64,000 bases of DNA from Thermophagus sp052400625 (GCA_052400625.1 JBQTGH010000006.1); one strand, 5' to 3'. Numbered from the stretch's first letter, positions 45,783 through 54,585 are shown. Notes: generated from the letters alone by a model not told the origin. A program made the numbers and translations.

Positions 45783-46487
45783 ATGCAAGGTAAGCTCTTC
45801 TTAATACCCACCCATTTGGGGAATCCCGATCATCCTTTAACGATACCTTCCGAAGTGGCAACTTTAACGGGAAGATTACGCTATTTTATAGTAGAAAACA
45901 TCCGAACGGCACGACGCTATTTAAGATTGCTTGATCCTCAGATGGATATAGATCATTCCACCTTTTTCACCCTAGACAAACATACAGGTCCCCGTGAATA
46001 TTCATCTTTTTTACAACCACTGGCCGACGGCCATGATATCGGGATCATTTCAGAAGCCGGTTGCCCGGGCATTGCCGACCCCGGAGCTGCCATTGTCAAA
46101 CTGGCTCACCAGAAAGGGATTAAAGTGGTACCGATGACGGGCCCCTCCTCCATTCTTCTAGCGCTGATGGGGTCCGGGATGAATGGTCAAAACTTTGCTT
46201 TTAACGGTTATTTACCCATCGACAAACATGATCGCATTAAAAGCATTAAACATCTGGAAAGCCGAAGCATAAAGGAAAAACAAACACAGTTATTTATCGA
46301 AGCGCCTTATCGAAACAATGCCCTGGTAAAAGATATTATAGGGAATTGTCATCCCAATACGTTGTTATGCATTGCCTGCAACCTAACACTTCCGGATGAA
46401 TTCATCGAGACCCGTTCGGTATCTTCTTGGAAGGGAAAGGTACCCGATTTGCATAAGAAACCAACGATATTTTTAATTCAGGGATAG
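45783..46487 (+). CDS. RsmI-like SAM-dependent methyltransferase (234 aa)
   Basis: Tetrapyrrole-methylase fold. FLIPTHLGNPDH at the start and DIGIISEAGCPGIADPGAAIVKLAHQKGIKVVPMTGPSSILLALMGSG are the conserved blocks shared with RsmI (16S rRNA C1402 2'-O-methyltransferase). The gene is shorter and more divergent than canonical RsmI, so it may be the second, Bacteroidota-type paralogue with an untested target. The frame is open upstream, but the ATG at 45783 gives the family start. Confidence 0.85.
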   Translation: MQGKLFLIPTHLGNPDHPLTIPSEVATLTGRLRYFIVENIRTARRYLRLLDPQMDIDHSTFFTLDKHTGPREYSSFLQPLADGHDIGIISEAGCPGIADPGAAIVKLAHQKGIKVVPMTGPSSILLALMGSGMNGQNFAFNGYLPIDKHDRIKSIKHLESRSIKEKQTQLFIEAPYRNNALVKDIIGNCHPNTLLCIACNLTLPDEFIETRSVSSWKGKVPDLHKKPTIFLIQG

Positions 46488-46551
46488 GATTAATGCCCGG
46501 TAACCGACTCCCTAACCCACAGAATTAAAACTATCAATAACGAGCTAGTAA

Positions 46552-47667
46552 CTATTTCCATTCGACGATAGACTTTTCACTTCTAATCTTCTTCAACCCA
46601 TTCGCATATCTTCGATATTCCTCTTCAAAATTGGGGGTAAAAACACCTTTACCGATACTTGTCTCAATATCTTCGAAGGTCCACGTTTTTCCGCCATCCA
46701 ATTCCTCCGAATGAGGATGAAGCGTGCCTTCATGATATATCGCAAAGACGAAGACCAGTTCTTTCTCCACTTTACTTTTCCAAAGATATCTTCCAACAAA
46801 AGCGGCCTGTTGAAGGTCTATACCAATCTCCTCTCGGGTTTCTCGTTGCAAGGCTTGCCGGATATCCTCTGCTTTGTCGACGTGTCCTCCCACAGCGGTA
46901 TCCCATTTTCCCGGCTGAATCAATTTATGGATCGGTCTTTTTTGTAACCATAATCCATTGGGCGTTATTACCTGAAGATGCACAACCGGATGAAGCCAAA
47001 AGGTTTTTCCGTTATGAACCATACTTCGTGGTGCCACGCCCTCCACTTTACCTTCTTCATCCACCACGGGGACCCACTCTTCCTTGCTCCATTCCTTTTT
47101 TCGTTGTTGATTCACCATCCAGGAAACAGCCACCATCAAAGCAAATAACACATAAAAGCCAGGGCCACTAATGGCTGCCCACCAGGCATGTGACATCCAC
47201 AGAGCAGCCGCCAGCGTTAGTAAGGTATGAGCCGCCAGCAACCAAAAGAACACCTTTAACATTTGTTGCATCATCCACGACTCGAGTGGTCCGGCCACAA
47301 AGCCTTTTAAATATCTTCGGCTCATCAGCATGACCAGGTTATGGTCGGAAAAAGCCGAATAACCAATGAGTAATAACAAGGCTGCCCCTATAAAGACCGG
47401 TTTCAACTTAAATAAAAAGGCATTACTAAAAAGAATCGCCAGTCCCCCAAGGATTACCATAAATCCGATATCGGCAAGGACAAACTTATCGACTCTCCGT
47501 TCTCGAAACCAATACCAGCATAGCTGCAACACGCCTAATATTAAAGCAGCGATAAGTCCTGCGGTGGTTCCCCACACCAGTTCAACCACCACAAAAAGCA
47601 ACAAAGGCAACATGCCCGGCAATAGTTTTCCGGCCAGAGCCCACTTATTTTTAGCAGATATATTCAA
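46552..47667 (-). CDS. Membrane domain-NUDIX hydrolase fusion (371 aa)
   Basis: Residues 1-190 form about six membrane helices resembling the septation protein A/YciB group. Residues about 200-371 are a NUDIX domain with an intact box, GHVDKAEDIRQALQ then RETREEIGI, so pyrophosphohydrolase activity is expected (IPP-isomerase-like PVVDEEGKVEG and VVHLQVITPNGLWLQKRPIHK precede it). The fusion anchors a NUDIX enzyme to the inner membrane; the substrate is unknown. The only start in frame upstream of the first helix is TTG at 47667, since a stop precedes it. Confidence 0.82.
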   Translation of the reverse strand: MNISAKNKWALAGKLLPGMLPLLLFVVVELVWGTTAGLIAALILGVLQLCWYWFRERRVDKFVLADIGFMVILGGLAILFSNAFLFKLKPVFIGAALLLLIGYSAFSDHNLVMLMSRRYLKGFVAGPLESWMMQQMLKVFFWLLAAHTLLTLAAALWMSHAWWAAISGPGFYVLFALMVAVSWMVNQQRKKEWSKEEWVPVVDEEGKVEGVAPRSMVHNGKTFWLHPVVHLQVITPNGLWLQKRPIHKLIQPGKWDTAVGGHVDKAEDIRQALQRETREEIGIDLQQAAFVGRYLWKSKVEKELVFVFAIYHEGTLHPHSEELDGGKTWTFEDIETSIGKGVFTPNFEEEYRRYANGLKKIRSEKSIVEWK

Positions 47668-47692
47668 ACCTTAATTCAAGTATATATAAAGA

Positions 47693-47732
47693 AAAAGGCA
47701 GAAAGGGAACCATTCTCATCCTCCCTTCTGCA
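47693..47732 (-). terminator. Intrinsic terminator after purC
   Basis: On the minus strand GCAGAAGGGA pairs with TCCCTTTCTGC (one bulged base), followed by CTTTTTCTTT. It lies about 20 bases past the purC stop codon and before the NUDIX fusion gene. Confidence 0.75.
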
Positions 47733-47753
47733 CAACTTCTTTTAATGAACGAT

Positions 47754-48707
47754 CTATTTTAAAACACTCTCCAGGTAAGCAGTGACATTTTTGTCAATAC
47801 GTGCAGCGATATTTTCCGCTTTGGCTTTTTGAAAAGATTCACCGGTAATTTTTTCAAAGAGCTCAATATACCGATCCGACACCTGAGCAATATACTCATC
47901 GGTCATTTCCGGCACCTGCTGACCATCTTTCCCCTGGAAACCATTTTCAATGAGCCATTGCCTAACAAATTCTTTAGAGAGCTGACGTTGCGACTCTCCC
48001 TTTCTTAAGCGTTCTTCATAACCATCGGCATAAAAATAGCGAGAAGAATCGGGGGTATGAATTTCATCAATAAGGAAGATTTTGCCATCTTTTTTTCCGA
48101 ACTCATATTTAGTATCAACCAGGATCAAACCTTTTTCGGCAGCCATCTCAGAACCTCTTTTAAAGAGTTCTTTGGTGTATTTTTCCAGTTGAATATAGTC
48201 TTCTTCACGGACCAATCCGGATTTAAGAATCTCGTCTCTTGAAATATCTTCATCATGCCCCACGTCGGCCTTGGTGGTAGGTGTAATGATCGGTTCATCA
48301 AACTTCTGGTTCTCCACCATTCCATCGGGCAGTGGGTTCCCGCAAAGCTCGCGCTTACCGGCTTTATATTCACGCCAGGCATGACCGGTCAAGTAACCAC
48401 GAATCACCATTTCGACTTTAAATGGTTCGCAAAAATGTCCAACGGTAACCATCGGATCCGGACTGGCAATCTTCCAGTTGGGAACGATATCTGCCGTAGC
48501 ATCCAGAAATTTTTCTGCGATCTGGTTCAGTACCTGCCCTTTGAAAGGTATCCCTTTGGGTAGTACCACATCAAATGCCGAGATCCGGTCAGACACCACC
48601 ATCACCAGATATTGGTTATCAATGTTGTAAACGTCGCGTACTTTCCCTTTATAGACATCTTTCTGTTTGGGGAAGGAAAAATTGGTTTCTACAATAGCGT
48701 TTTGCAT
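47754..48707 (-). CDS. purC: SAICAR synthetase (317 aa)
   Basis: Phosphoribosylaminoimidazole-succinocarboxamide synthase of purine synthesis. Motifs include KGKVRDVYNIDNQYLVMVVSDRISAFDV, GYLTGHAWREYKAG, the LVDTKYEFG block and IDEIHTPDSSRYFYAD. The frame extends upstream but the ATG at 48707 gives the family start. It is 16 bases downstream of phoH, so the two are cotranscribed. Confidence 0.96.
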   Translation of the reverse strand: MQNAIVETNFSFPKQKDVYKGKVRDVYNIDNQYLVMVVSDRISAFDVVLPKGIPFKGQVLNQIAEKFLDATADIVPNWKIASPDPMVTVGHFCEPFKVEMVIRGYLTGHAWREYKAGKRELCGNPLPDGMVENQKFDEPIITPTTKADVGHDEDISRDEILKSGLVREEDYIQLEKYTKELFKRGSEMAAEKGLILVDTKYEFGKKDGKIFLIDEIHTPDSSRYFYADGYEERLRKGESQRQLSKEFVRQWLIENGFQGKDGQQVPEMTDEYIAQVSDRYIELFEKITGESFQKAKAENIAARIDKNVTAYLESVLK

Positions 48708-48723
48708 GATAAATTGTATAGAG

Positions 48724-49656
48724 TTATTCTTTTTCGTAAGCTTCAACAATATCCTGCACCAGACGGTGGCGGACAATATCTTTTACAGTAAACTTAATTC
48801 GCTCGATTCCTTTAATCCCTTTCAGGATTCGCATAGCCTGCACCAATCCGGACGTGAGGGGATTGGGCAGGTCGATTTGCGTAACATCGCCCGTAACCAC
48901 AAATTTAGCGCTGGCTCCCATCCTTGTAAGGAACATTTTCAACTGATTGGTGGTGGTATTTTGCGCTTCATCCAGAATGACAAAGGCATCGTTAAGGGTA
49001 CGCCCTCTCATATAAGCCAGAGGTGCAATCTGAATGGTGCCGTTTTCCATGTATTCTTTAAGTTTTACGGCAGGGATCATATCCTGAAGGGCATCATATA
49101 AAGGCTGAAGATACGGATCAATTTTTTCTTTCATATCCCCCGGTAAAAAACCCAGCTTTTCGCCTGCTTCCACAGCGGGACGACTCAGGATAATGCGACG
49201 CACAGCTCTGCTTTTCAAAGACCTAACAGCCAAAGCTATAGCAGTATATGTTTTCCCGGATCCTGCGGGACCTACTGCAAACATTAAATCATTGTTTTCA
49301 TAGGCTTTTACAAGTTTACGCTGATTCTCGGTTCTGGCTTTTATAGGTTTTCCATTGACACCAAAGAGAATCGTATCATCCGAGCTTTTGGGTTGGGCTA
49401 TTTCTTTTCCCGATAATATATTGAGAATGGCATCTTCCGTTAAAACATTGTAACGTTCGTAGTGTTCCAGCAACTGGTTAATTTTCGTTTCAAAATCGGC
49501 CACTTCTTCCGTGCCCCCCATGGCTTTCAACCAATTACCTCTGGCTATTATTCTCAGTTTTGGAAATCCGGCCTTGATCAGATTTAATTTGGCATTTTTA
49601 ACCCCCATAAATTCCGCAAGATCAACCGATTCCAGATAAATAAGTTTTTCGATCAT
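48724..49656 (-). CDS. phoH: PhoH-family ATPase (310 aa)
   Basis: P-loop ATPase/RNA-associated protein of the PhoH (PhoL/YbeZ) type. Walker A is GPAGSGKTYTA, Walker B is FVILDEAQNTT, and the flanking blocks RTENQRKLVKAYENNDLMFAVGPAG and FVVTGDVTQIDLP are typical. Often linked to ribosome or phosphate-stress functions; the exact role here is unknown. Upstream member of a phoH-purC pair. Confidence 0.94.
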   Translation of the reverse strand: MIEKLIYLESVDLAEFMGVKNAKLNLIKAGFPKLRIIARGNWLKAMGGTEEVADFETKINQLLEHYERYNVLTEDAILNILSGKEIAQPKSSDDTILFGVNGKPIKARTENQRKLVKAYENNDLMFAVGPAGSGKTYTAIALAVRSLKSRAVRRIILSRPAVEAGEKLGFLPGDMKEKIDPYLQPLYDALQDMIPAVKLKEYMENGTIQIAPLAYMRGRTLNDAFVILDEAQNTTTNQLKMFLTRMGASAKFVVTGDVTQIDLPNPLTSGLVQAMRILKGIKGIERIKFTVKDIVRHRLVQDIVEAYEKE

Positions 49657-49953
49657 ATAAAAAGTTCACTTCTTCTCAATACTATCTACAAATTAACAAC
49701 ATTTTGAGGACATAGACACAGAGAGATAATCCCCAATTTCCCATTGATTTTGAGATACCCCATAATAAGCCCTTTTTAATCTATCCTCCTGCAAATAGGT
49801 TTTACAAAAATACCTGAAATTGCCGTTCAATACAAAATCCTTAACAGAATAAATATCAACGTCTATTAGGCAGATCAAACCCTCAAATTCCGGACAGAAG
49901 CTTTCAGAGATAATTTTCCATTACCAAAGTGCGGCAATCCTAAGTAAGAAGAT

Positions 49954-51606
49954 TCATTGAATTTTTAAGGACTTCAAAATTTCCTTTCCAGACTTTAAGG
50001 CATCGCTAAAGTTTGAAAAGAGATTGGTTTCACCGATAATATTCAATATTCCTCCTTTCATCAACTCTTTTCTCACATTGGGTTGAATACCTGATAAAAG
50101 AACCGACGTACCACCACTTTGAATATTTTTAATGGCTTCCTTTAAATTGTGAAGTCCTGTTGAATCAATAAACGGAACATGCCGCATCCGAATGATCAAA
50201 ACCTTTGCCTTTCGCCCTGAAGCCTTCATCCATTCTACGTATTCTTTTGCTGATCCAAAAAAGAAAGGACCACTGACCTCAAATATTCCTATCTGTTCAG
50301 GGATTATGGAATAATTTTCAATGACATCAGTATCAATATCATTATTGGGATATTTAGCCACATCGGCCATTCGTTTCATGAAAAGCAGTGAGGCCAAAAC
50401 AATGCCCACTTCAATAGCCACGGTAAGATCGACTAGAACGGTAAGAAAAAAGGTAACCAGTAATACCAGAATATCAAATACCGACCCTCTCAGAATAGAA
50501 AGGAACGATTTCCATTCACTCATATTATATGCAACCACCATGAGAATACCTGCAAGACAAGGCATGGGAATAAGCGCGGCATATTTCCCGAAAAAAAGCA
50601 TGATTAGCAAAAGCGTTAAGGCATGAATCATTCCAGCCACGGGAGTACGTCCTCCGTTTTTTACGTTGGTTGCCGTCCGGGCAATAGCGCCTGTTGCAGG
50701 AATCCCCCCAAAAAAAGGGGTAATAATATTTGCGATACCTTGGGCGATGAGTTCGGTATTGGAACGATGCGTACTTCCTATCATCCCGTCTGATACCACT
50801 GCCGACAAAAGCGACTCAATACTTCCCAGCATAGCGATAGTGAACGCCGGACCTATGTAGACCATGATATTTGACCAGTCTACTTCAGGAATTTCTAGAA
50901 CAAAACCACCGGGAATATTTCCAAAAACGGACCCTATGGTAGCCACATTCACTTTTGTCAGATTTACCGCCAGCGAAATGATAAGAATGGCGATAAATGA
51001 ACCGGGAATTTTAGTGGTAATTTTGGGAACAACTACCGTAATTAAAATACTTGCCAGTGCAATTATCACTGCATTAAGATCGATTTGCTGAATGTGGTGA
51101 AAATAATAGACCCATTTTTCAATGAATTGAGAAGGCGCATCACTGCTTCCAATCCCCAAAGCATCTTTCATCTGAATGGAAAAAATAACCAAAGCAATAC
51201 CACTGGTAAAGCCAACCGTCAAAGGATGCGGGATAAACTTAAGCAAGGTGCCAAGTTTCAACAATCCAAAACCTATTAATATGATACCCGCCAGAATGGT
51301 AGAAATCATTAACCCCTGGAATCCATATTGTTCTATAATGGAATAAACTATTATTACAAATGCCCCGGTAGGCCCTCCAATTTGCACCCTACTTCCACCC
51401 AAAAGGGAGATTATGAAACCAGCAATAACGGCTGTTATGATCCCTTTATCAGGAGAAACGCCCGATGCTACAGCAAAAGCAATGGCCAAAGGTAACGCCA
51501 CAATGCCAACAACGACCCCAGCAAATAAATCCTTGGTAATGGTGGTTTTGTTAATAAGATTGTGCTGAATCAAGCTTACCAACTTAGGCTTAAAGATTCT
51601 GTTCAT
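49954..51606 (-). CDS. SulP-family anion transporter with STAS domain (550 aa)
   Basis: Ten to twelve membrane helices start at about residue 25. The SulP blocks are DLFAGVVVGIVALPLAIAFAVASGVSP, GFTSGIALVIFSIQMKDALG, and GSIESLLSAVVSDGMIGSTHRSNTELIAQGIANI. A cytoplasmic STAS domain (about residues 435-550) contains HVPFIDSTGLHNL. Candidates for the substrate are sulfate and bicarbonate; the sequence does not decide. Confidence 0.93.
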   Translation of the reverse strand: MNRIFKPKLVSLIQHNLINKTTITKDLFAGVVVGIVALPLAIAFAVASGVSPDKGIITAVIAGFIISLLGGSRVQIGGPTGAFVIIVYSIIEQYGFQGLMISTILAGIILIGFGLLKLGTLLKFIPHPLTVGFTSGIALVIFSIQMKDALGIGSSDAPSQFIEKWVYYFHHIQQIDLNAVIIALASILITVVVPKITTKIPGSFIAILIISLAVNLTKVNVATIGSVFGNIPGGFVLEIPEVDWSNIMVYIGPAFTIAMLGSIESLLSAVVSDGMIGSTHRSNTELIAQGIANIITPFFGGIPATGAIARTATNVKNGGRTPVAGMIHALTLLLIMLFFGKYAALIPMPCLAGILMVVAYNMSEWKSFLSILRGSVFDILVLLVTFFLTVLVDLTVAIEVGIVLASLLFMKRMADVAKYPNNDIDTDVIENYSIIPEQIGIFEVSGPFFFGSAKEYVEWMKASGRKAKVLIIRMRHVPFIDSTGLHNLKEAIKNIQSGGTSVLLSGIQPNVRKELMKGGILNIIGETNLFSNFSDALKSGKEILKSLKIQ

Positions 51607-51910
51607 AAAAATAAAAATGGAAATTAATTAATAGATTCCGGAAGGAAAAGAAGCAACTCACCAATCTTTCATACATTCACGATCCCCAAGACAAGGGGCA
51701 CAAATGTTTTAATATTTCTATGCATTAAGGTTTTGCTTCCATTTTTTCGAATAAACAACCATCTGATTAACGAAAAACTCTATCTTGACAAAAGTAAAGG
51801 AACTTTGTATTGGGTGTAGCAGGGTAACACTTAATAATATTTAAATTGACTGTGATTTTTAAAATTTATATATTTACCTGTGGTTTTAGAAATTATAAAA
51901 TTCATGAGTT
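51607..51910. other. Divergent promoter region
   Basis: About 300 AT-rich bases between the SulP gene and the DUF4469-like gene. TTGAC at about 51784 with an ACTTTG at 51801-51806 may be part of a promoter, but the match to TAnnTTTG is imperfect. Confidence 0.35.
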
Positions 51911-52678
51911 ATGGCATTTTATTATTTCGAAAAACAAGACCCTAACCATCCTAATCAAATTACCAGAGTATATTTTGCAGACGATCATTTTGATCTGGAA
52001 GACATTATTTATAAAATGCCCGGAGGCATAGAAAACTACGACAAATTAATGGAGGTTGTAGAAATTATTAGTGGCCCCATGCGTGATGCCTTTCTGGAAA
52101 ATAAAACGATCAAACTGAACAACGGTTTTAGTTTGGTCCCTAATTTAAAGGAATCTAAATACCAGGATCCGGAACTGCAAAAAATCGAACAAAGAAACAC
52201 ACCTATTGATATCACCTTGATGCCGGATGATCCGGAAGCATTCCTCAAAAATATAGAACAAAAAAAAGTGGAAGGTGAATACACTCCGGAACCAGCCCGA
52301 ATTGATAAATTGATCGATTTTGAAAAACTCCCCAAATTCACTGAATTAAGCGAAGACAATTTTAAACACTACCAAAAAGTGGAAAAAGAGATGGCTTCCC
52401 TCAAGGCAATCAGACGAGGTATGCGAGTGAAAATTTTAGGAGCCCATTTAAAAATCCGCCCTGCAGCTACCAAGGATCAAGGATTCTTTTTGGAGACTGA
52501 ATCGGGGAAACTACTTGACTTAACTGATTTTCTAGAGGTAAATTCAACCTCGGTATTACTTTTATCGGTACCCAAAGATTTGCCGACAGGATGGTACAAA
52601 ATTAGAATCAAATCCGGCTGGTATGCGGACGAAACAATTATCAGGACCGGAGGAAGCAGTCCTTTTCAATTGGTATAG
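51911..52678 (+). CDS. DUF4469-like (Bvu_2165-type) protein (255 aa)
   Basis: The N-terminal 85 residues (FYYFEKQDPNHPNQITRVY ... DKLMEVVEIISGPMRDAFLENKTIKLNNGFSLVP) look like a divergent HU/IHF-fold segment of the kind found in Bvu_2165 proteins. A charged linker follows. The C-terminal domain (MRVKILGAHLKIRP ... VLLLSVPKDLPTGWYKIRIKSGW) fits the Ig-like DUF4469. No function is established for the family. It lies immediately before the prophage and ends at a terminator. Confidence 0.65.
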   Translation: MAFYYFEKQDPNHPNQITRVYFADDHFDLEDIIYKMPGGIENYDKLMEVVEIISGPMRDAFLENKTIKLNNGFSLVPNLKESKYQDPELQKIEQRNTPIDITLMPDDPEAFLKNIEQKKVEGEYTPEPARIDKLIDFEKLPKFTELSEDNFKHYQKVEKEMASLKAIRRGMRVKILGAHLKIRPAATKDQGFFLETESGKLLDLTDFLEVNSTSVLLLSVPKDLPTGWYKIRIKSGWYADETIIRTGGSSPFQLV

Positions 52679-52726
52679 AACAGCATTCCAATGCTATTTC
52701 ATCGATCCAGCAATTGATGCAAAAAA

Positions 52727-52760
52727 AAGACGATAAGGATCTTTCCTTACCGTCTTATTT
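52727..52760 (+). terminator. Intrinsic terminator after the DUF4469-like gene
   Basis: AAGACGATAAGGA and TCCTTACCGTCTT form a 13-base stem with one mismatch and a 4-base loop, followed by ATTTT. It lies about 50 bases past the stop codon. Confidence 0.75.
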
Positions 52761-52787
52761 TGTCGGGGTGGCGGGAACCCACCCCAC
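52761..52787 (-). pseudogene. tRNA 3'-end-like remnant
   Basis: On the minus strand the sequence reads GTGGGTT then CCCGCCACCCCGACA, which looks like a T-arm and 3' acceptor strand of a tRNA with about five bases of the T-loop missing. The complement TGTCGGGGTGGCGGGA is typical of Bacteroidota tRNA 3' ends. No 5' half is present. It sits between the last chromosomal gene and the phage repressor, where an attachment site would be expected. It can also fold as a simple GGGGTGG/CCACCCC hairpin. Confidence 0.4.
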
Positions 52788-52891
52788 ACTATAATTATTT
52801 ATATATCTTTCCCTTATTCCCTGTCTTTTCTGTCTTTACGGTTTTTTAAATTAAAATTGTCCTCACTCGAATTACTTTTTCCAAACAATTT

Positions 52892-53341
52892 CTAACCGGT
52901 GGCTTTCCTTCTGGCTTCGATTTCCAGTTTGAGCTCACCAACCAAAGCTTTTAATCGGCCGAGCTCCTGATTCAACTCATTATTCCTTTTAATTAATGAC
53001 TCATTGAACACCTCGAGTTGTTTTATTCTTCCATCTTTTATAAAGCACTCCATACAATACTCTTTCTTACTCGCATTATTTTGCGACTCAATATTCGTAT
53101 GTTTTTGCGACTCCATTTCAGACTTATACATTGGTTCCTCCCCCTTCAAAATCCACATAGGATTTAATTCCGGAAAACCATCTATAACCTTTATTACATG
53201 AGTTATCCCCACGTTTGTTCCCTTTAGGAATTGCCGAGTTTGACTTTCAGGAAAACCACACCTACGAGCAAAAGAAGATTGATTTAGACCAAATTCAGAT
53301 ATTATTTTTTGTATCCTGATATCCAATCCATTATTACCCAT
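52892..53341 (-). CDS. Phage CI-like repressor (149 aa)
   Basis: The N-terminal HTH covers about residues 5-65: IQKIISEFGLNQSSFARRCGFPESQTRQFLKGT, with a serine/arginine-rich recognition helix. A middle segment (FPELNPMWILKGEEPMY) is typical of Bacteroidota phage repressors. A C-terminal coiled coil (FNESLIKRNNELNQELGRLKALVGELKLE) probably dimerises it in place of a peptidase domain, so RecA-stimulated self-cleavage is not expected. A C-x2-C pair (YCMECF) precedes the coil. The start is the ATG at 53341; the longer open frame upstream runs through the operator region. Confidence 0.9.
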   Translation of the reverse strand: MGNNGLDIRIQKIISEFGLNQSSFARRCGFPESQTRQFLKGTNVGITHVIKVIDGFPELNPMWILKGEEPMYKSEMESQKHTNIESQNNASKKEYCMECFIKDGRIKQLEVFNESLIKRNNELNQELGRLKALVGELKLEIEARRKATG

Positions 53342-53342
53342 T

Positions 53343-53437
53343 GTAATTATTTTACGTGAAAAAAATTTTGTTTTTTCGCAAAATTTTGCGTTTTTCGTAA
53401 CACCATTACGACATAAATATAACACTATTTGTAACAC
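53343..53437. promoter_or_regulatory. Phage immunity operator region
   Basis: Two copies of GTAA-N5-TTAC lie at 53343-53355 and 53397-53409, the second extended to a 6-bp inverted repeat (TCGTAA/TTACGA, 53395-53411). A perfect palindrome CGCAAAATTTTGCG occupies 53377-53390. GTAACAC recurs at 53397 and 53431, and the second copy overlaps a -7-like ACTATTTG (53424-53431) for the rightward promoter. The layout between divergent repressor and Cro-like genes is that of a lysis-lysogeny switch. Confidence 0.7.
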
Positions 53438-53456
53438 ATTGAAATACCAAAAAACA

Positions 53457-53669
53457 ATGACAAAAAAAGAGCTAAAAAAGCTAAGAAATGAACTTCCTCG
53501 AGGGTACGGAAGGATTCTTTCTGAAATAACAGGTAAGCATTTCAATGCTGTTTACCGAGCCTTAAAAGGAGAGACAAATAGTCCTGAAATAATTCAGGCT
53601 GCGATAAATCTTGCGAAACAGGAAAAAGAAAAAAAAGCCAAAATTCAAAAGCAAATCAAATCACTATGA
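53457..53669 (+). CDS. Cro-like phage regulator (70 aa)
   Basis: Small basic protein beginning MTKKELKKLRNELPRGYGRILSEITGKHFNAVYRALKGE, a compact HTH in which ILSEITGKHFNAVYRAL is the putative helix-turn-helix. The lysine-rich tail ends the protein. First gene of the rightward early operon; its stop overlaps the next start by 4 bases. The start at 53457 fits better than the in-frame ATG at 53439, which lies closer to the promoter. Confidence 0.78.
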   Translation: MTKKELKKLRNELPRGYGRILSEITGKHFNAVYRALKGETNSPEIIQAAINLAKQEKEKKAKIQKQIKSL

Positions 53670-54217
53670 GACTCCCGGCAGGACTGAACAACAATGGACT
53701 TGAAATTTATCGCGATCCGGAAGGAATGGTAAGAGTAATTCAAAATGGGAATAGGACCGAATACTTGGAGCTCCCTCTGGTACTCCGAGAGCCATTTCAA
53801 GCAGAATTAATAGCAGACAAGGATGCAAGGAATTCATTAATTAATGACCTACGAATAACCAATGCAGATGAAATGGAAGAAATGTTCGTTGGGTGTAGAT
53901 ACGGAACTCTCGACTCTCAACCTGATTTAAAGGATGGCCAACTCACTCACGACCTTCCTATATGCGAAAGAATGAAAACATGCCCTGCTTTTGGTAAGGT
54001 TTGTAAACAACCAGAAGGGCCCAATGGAAAATTATCAAGGACTCAATATTTAATAGCCATCGAAGTCGCAAAAGGAAAACTCGATAAAGAAATTGCTGCC
54101 GAATTTGAAATAGAATTACCAACAGTAAGAACTCACTTAAATAGAATCAGAGAAAAACTTAATGTAAACAACAGAATAGAAATAGCCCTTTGGGCACAAA
54201 AACATTCGATAGTTTAA
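53666..54217 (+). CDS. Phage LuxR-type HTH regulator with cysteine cluster (183 aa)
   Basis: Residues about 120-183 form a LuxR/GerE helix-turn-helix: LSRTQYLIAIEVAKGKLDKEIAAEFEIELPTVRTHLNRIREKLNVNNR. The middle holds four cysteines (CRYGTL ... CERMKTCPAFGKVC) that could bind a metal. The N-terminal part is unfamiliar. Similar proteins occur early in Bacteroidota phages and mobile elements and may control later genes, which is inference. Coupled by overlapping start/stop to both neighbours. Confidence 0.85.
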   Translation: MRLPAGLNNNGLEIYRDPEGMVRVIQNGNRTEYLELPLVLREPFQAELIADKDARNSLINDLRITNADEMEEMFVGCRYGTLDSQPDLKDGQLTHDLPICERMKTCPAFGKVCKQPEGPNGKLSRTQYLIAIEVAKGKLDKEIAAEFEIELPTVRTHLNRIREKLNVNNRIEIALWAQKHSIV

Positions 54218-54585
54218 TGTTTAACCAGCGTCCGCCAACGCTAAAAATCAATGCAAAAATGATTAGAAATTATCCTTTGCATGCGCGACTCTTTGTAAAG
54301 CGCATTATCAGGATAAGAAAACGACTTATCCTGAACGATGAAAGCAAACTTGACCATAGTATGGCAATAAGGATTATTGCCATACTTGAAAAGTATCTTG
54401 ATTACTATCCCTTTAACACGAGGCAGAGCATGTCAAAATTTGTCTTAAGGCATGCGTCTGACATTATGTATCTTATCCCCGGAAAAACAAGCAAATCTCA
54501 TAAAAGATTAATGCAATCTTTTAATGAGATATATTCCGAAGCAATCGCCATTAAAAACGAAAAACCAAAACCGGCTTTAATATGA
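54217..54585 (+). CDS. Hypothetical basic phage protein (122 aa)
   Basis: Starts at the ATG sharing a base with the upstream stop (TAATG). Strongly basic helical N-terminal half (NYPLHARLFVKRIIRIRKRLIL), then DYYPFNTRQSMSKFVLRHASDIMYL. No family recognised. The charge suggests nucleic-acid contact, but this is not shown. Its stop overlaps the start of the DUF4406 gene. Confidence 0.75.
   Translation: MFNQRPPTLKINAKMIRNYPLHARLFVKRIIRIRKRLILNDESKLDHSMAIRIIAILEKYLDYYPFNTRQSMSKFVLRHASDIMYLIPGKTSKSHKRLMQSFNEIYSEAIAIKNEKPKPALI

Noticed and set aside
53342..53545. N-terminal extension of the phage repressor
   Set aside because: It would translate the operator region and gives a cysteine/phenylalanine-rich sequence unlike any repressor.
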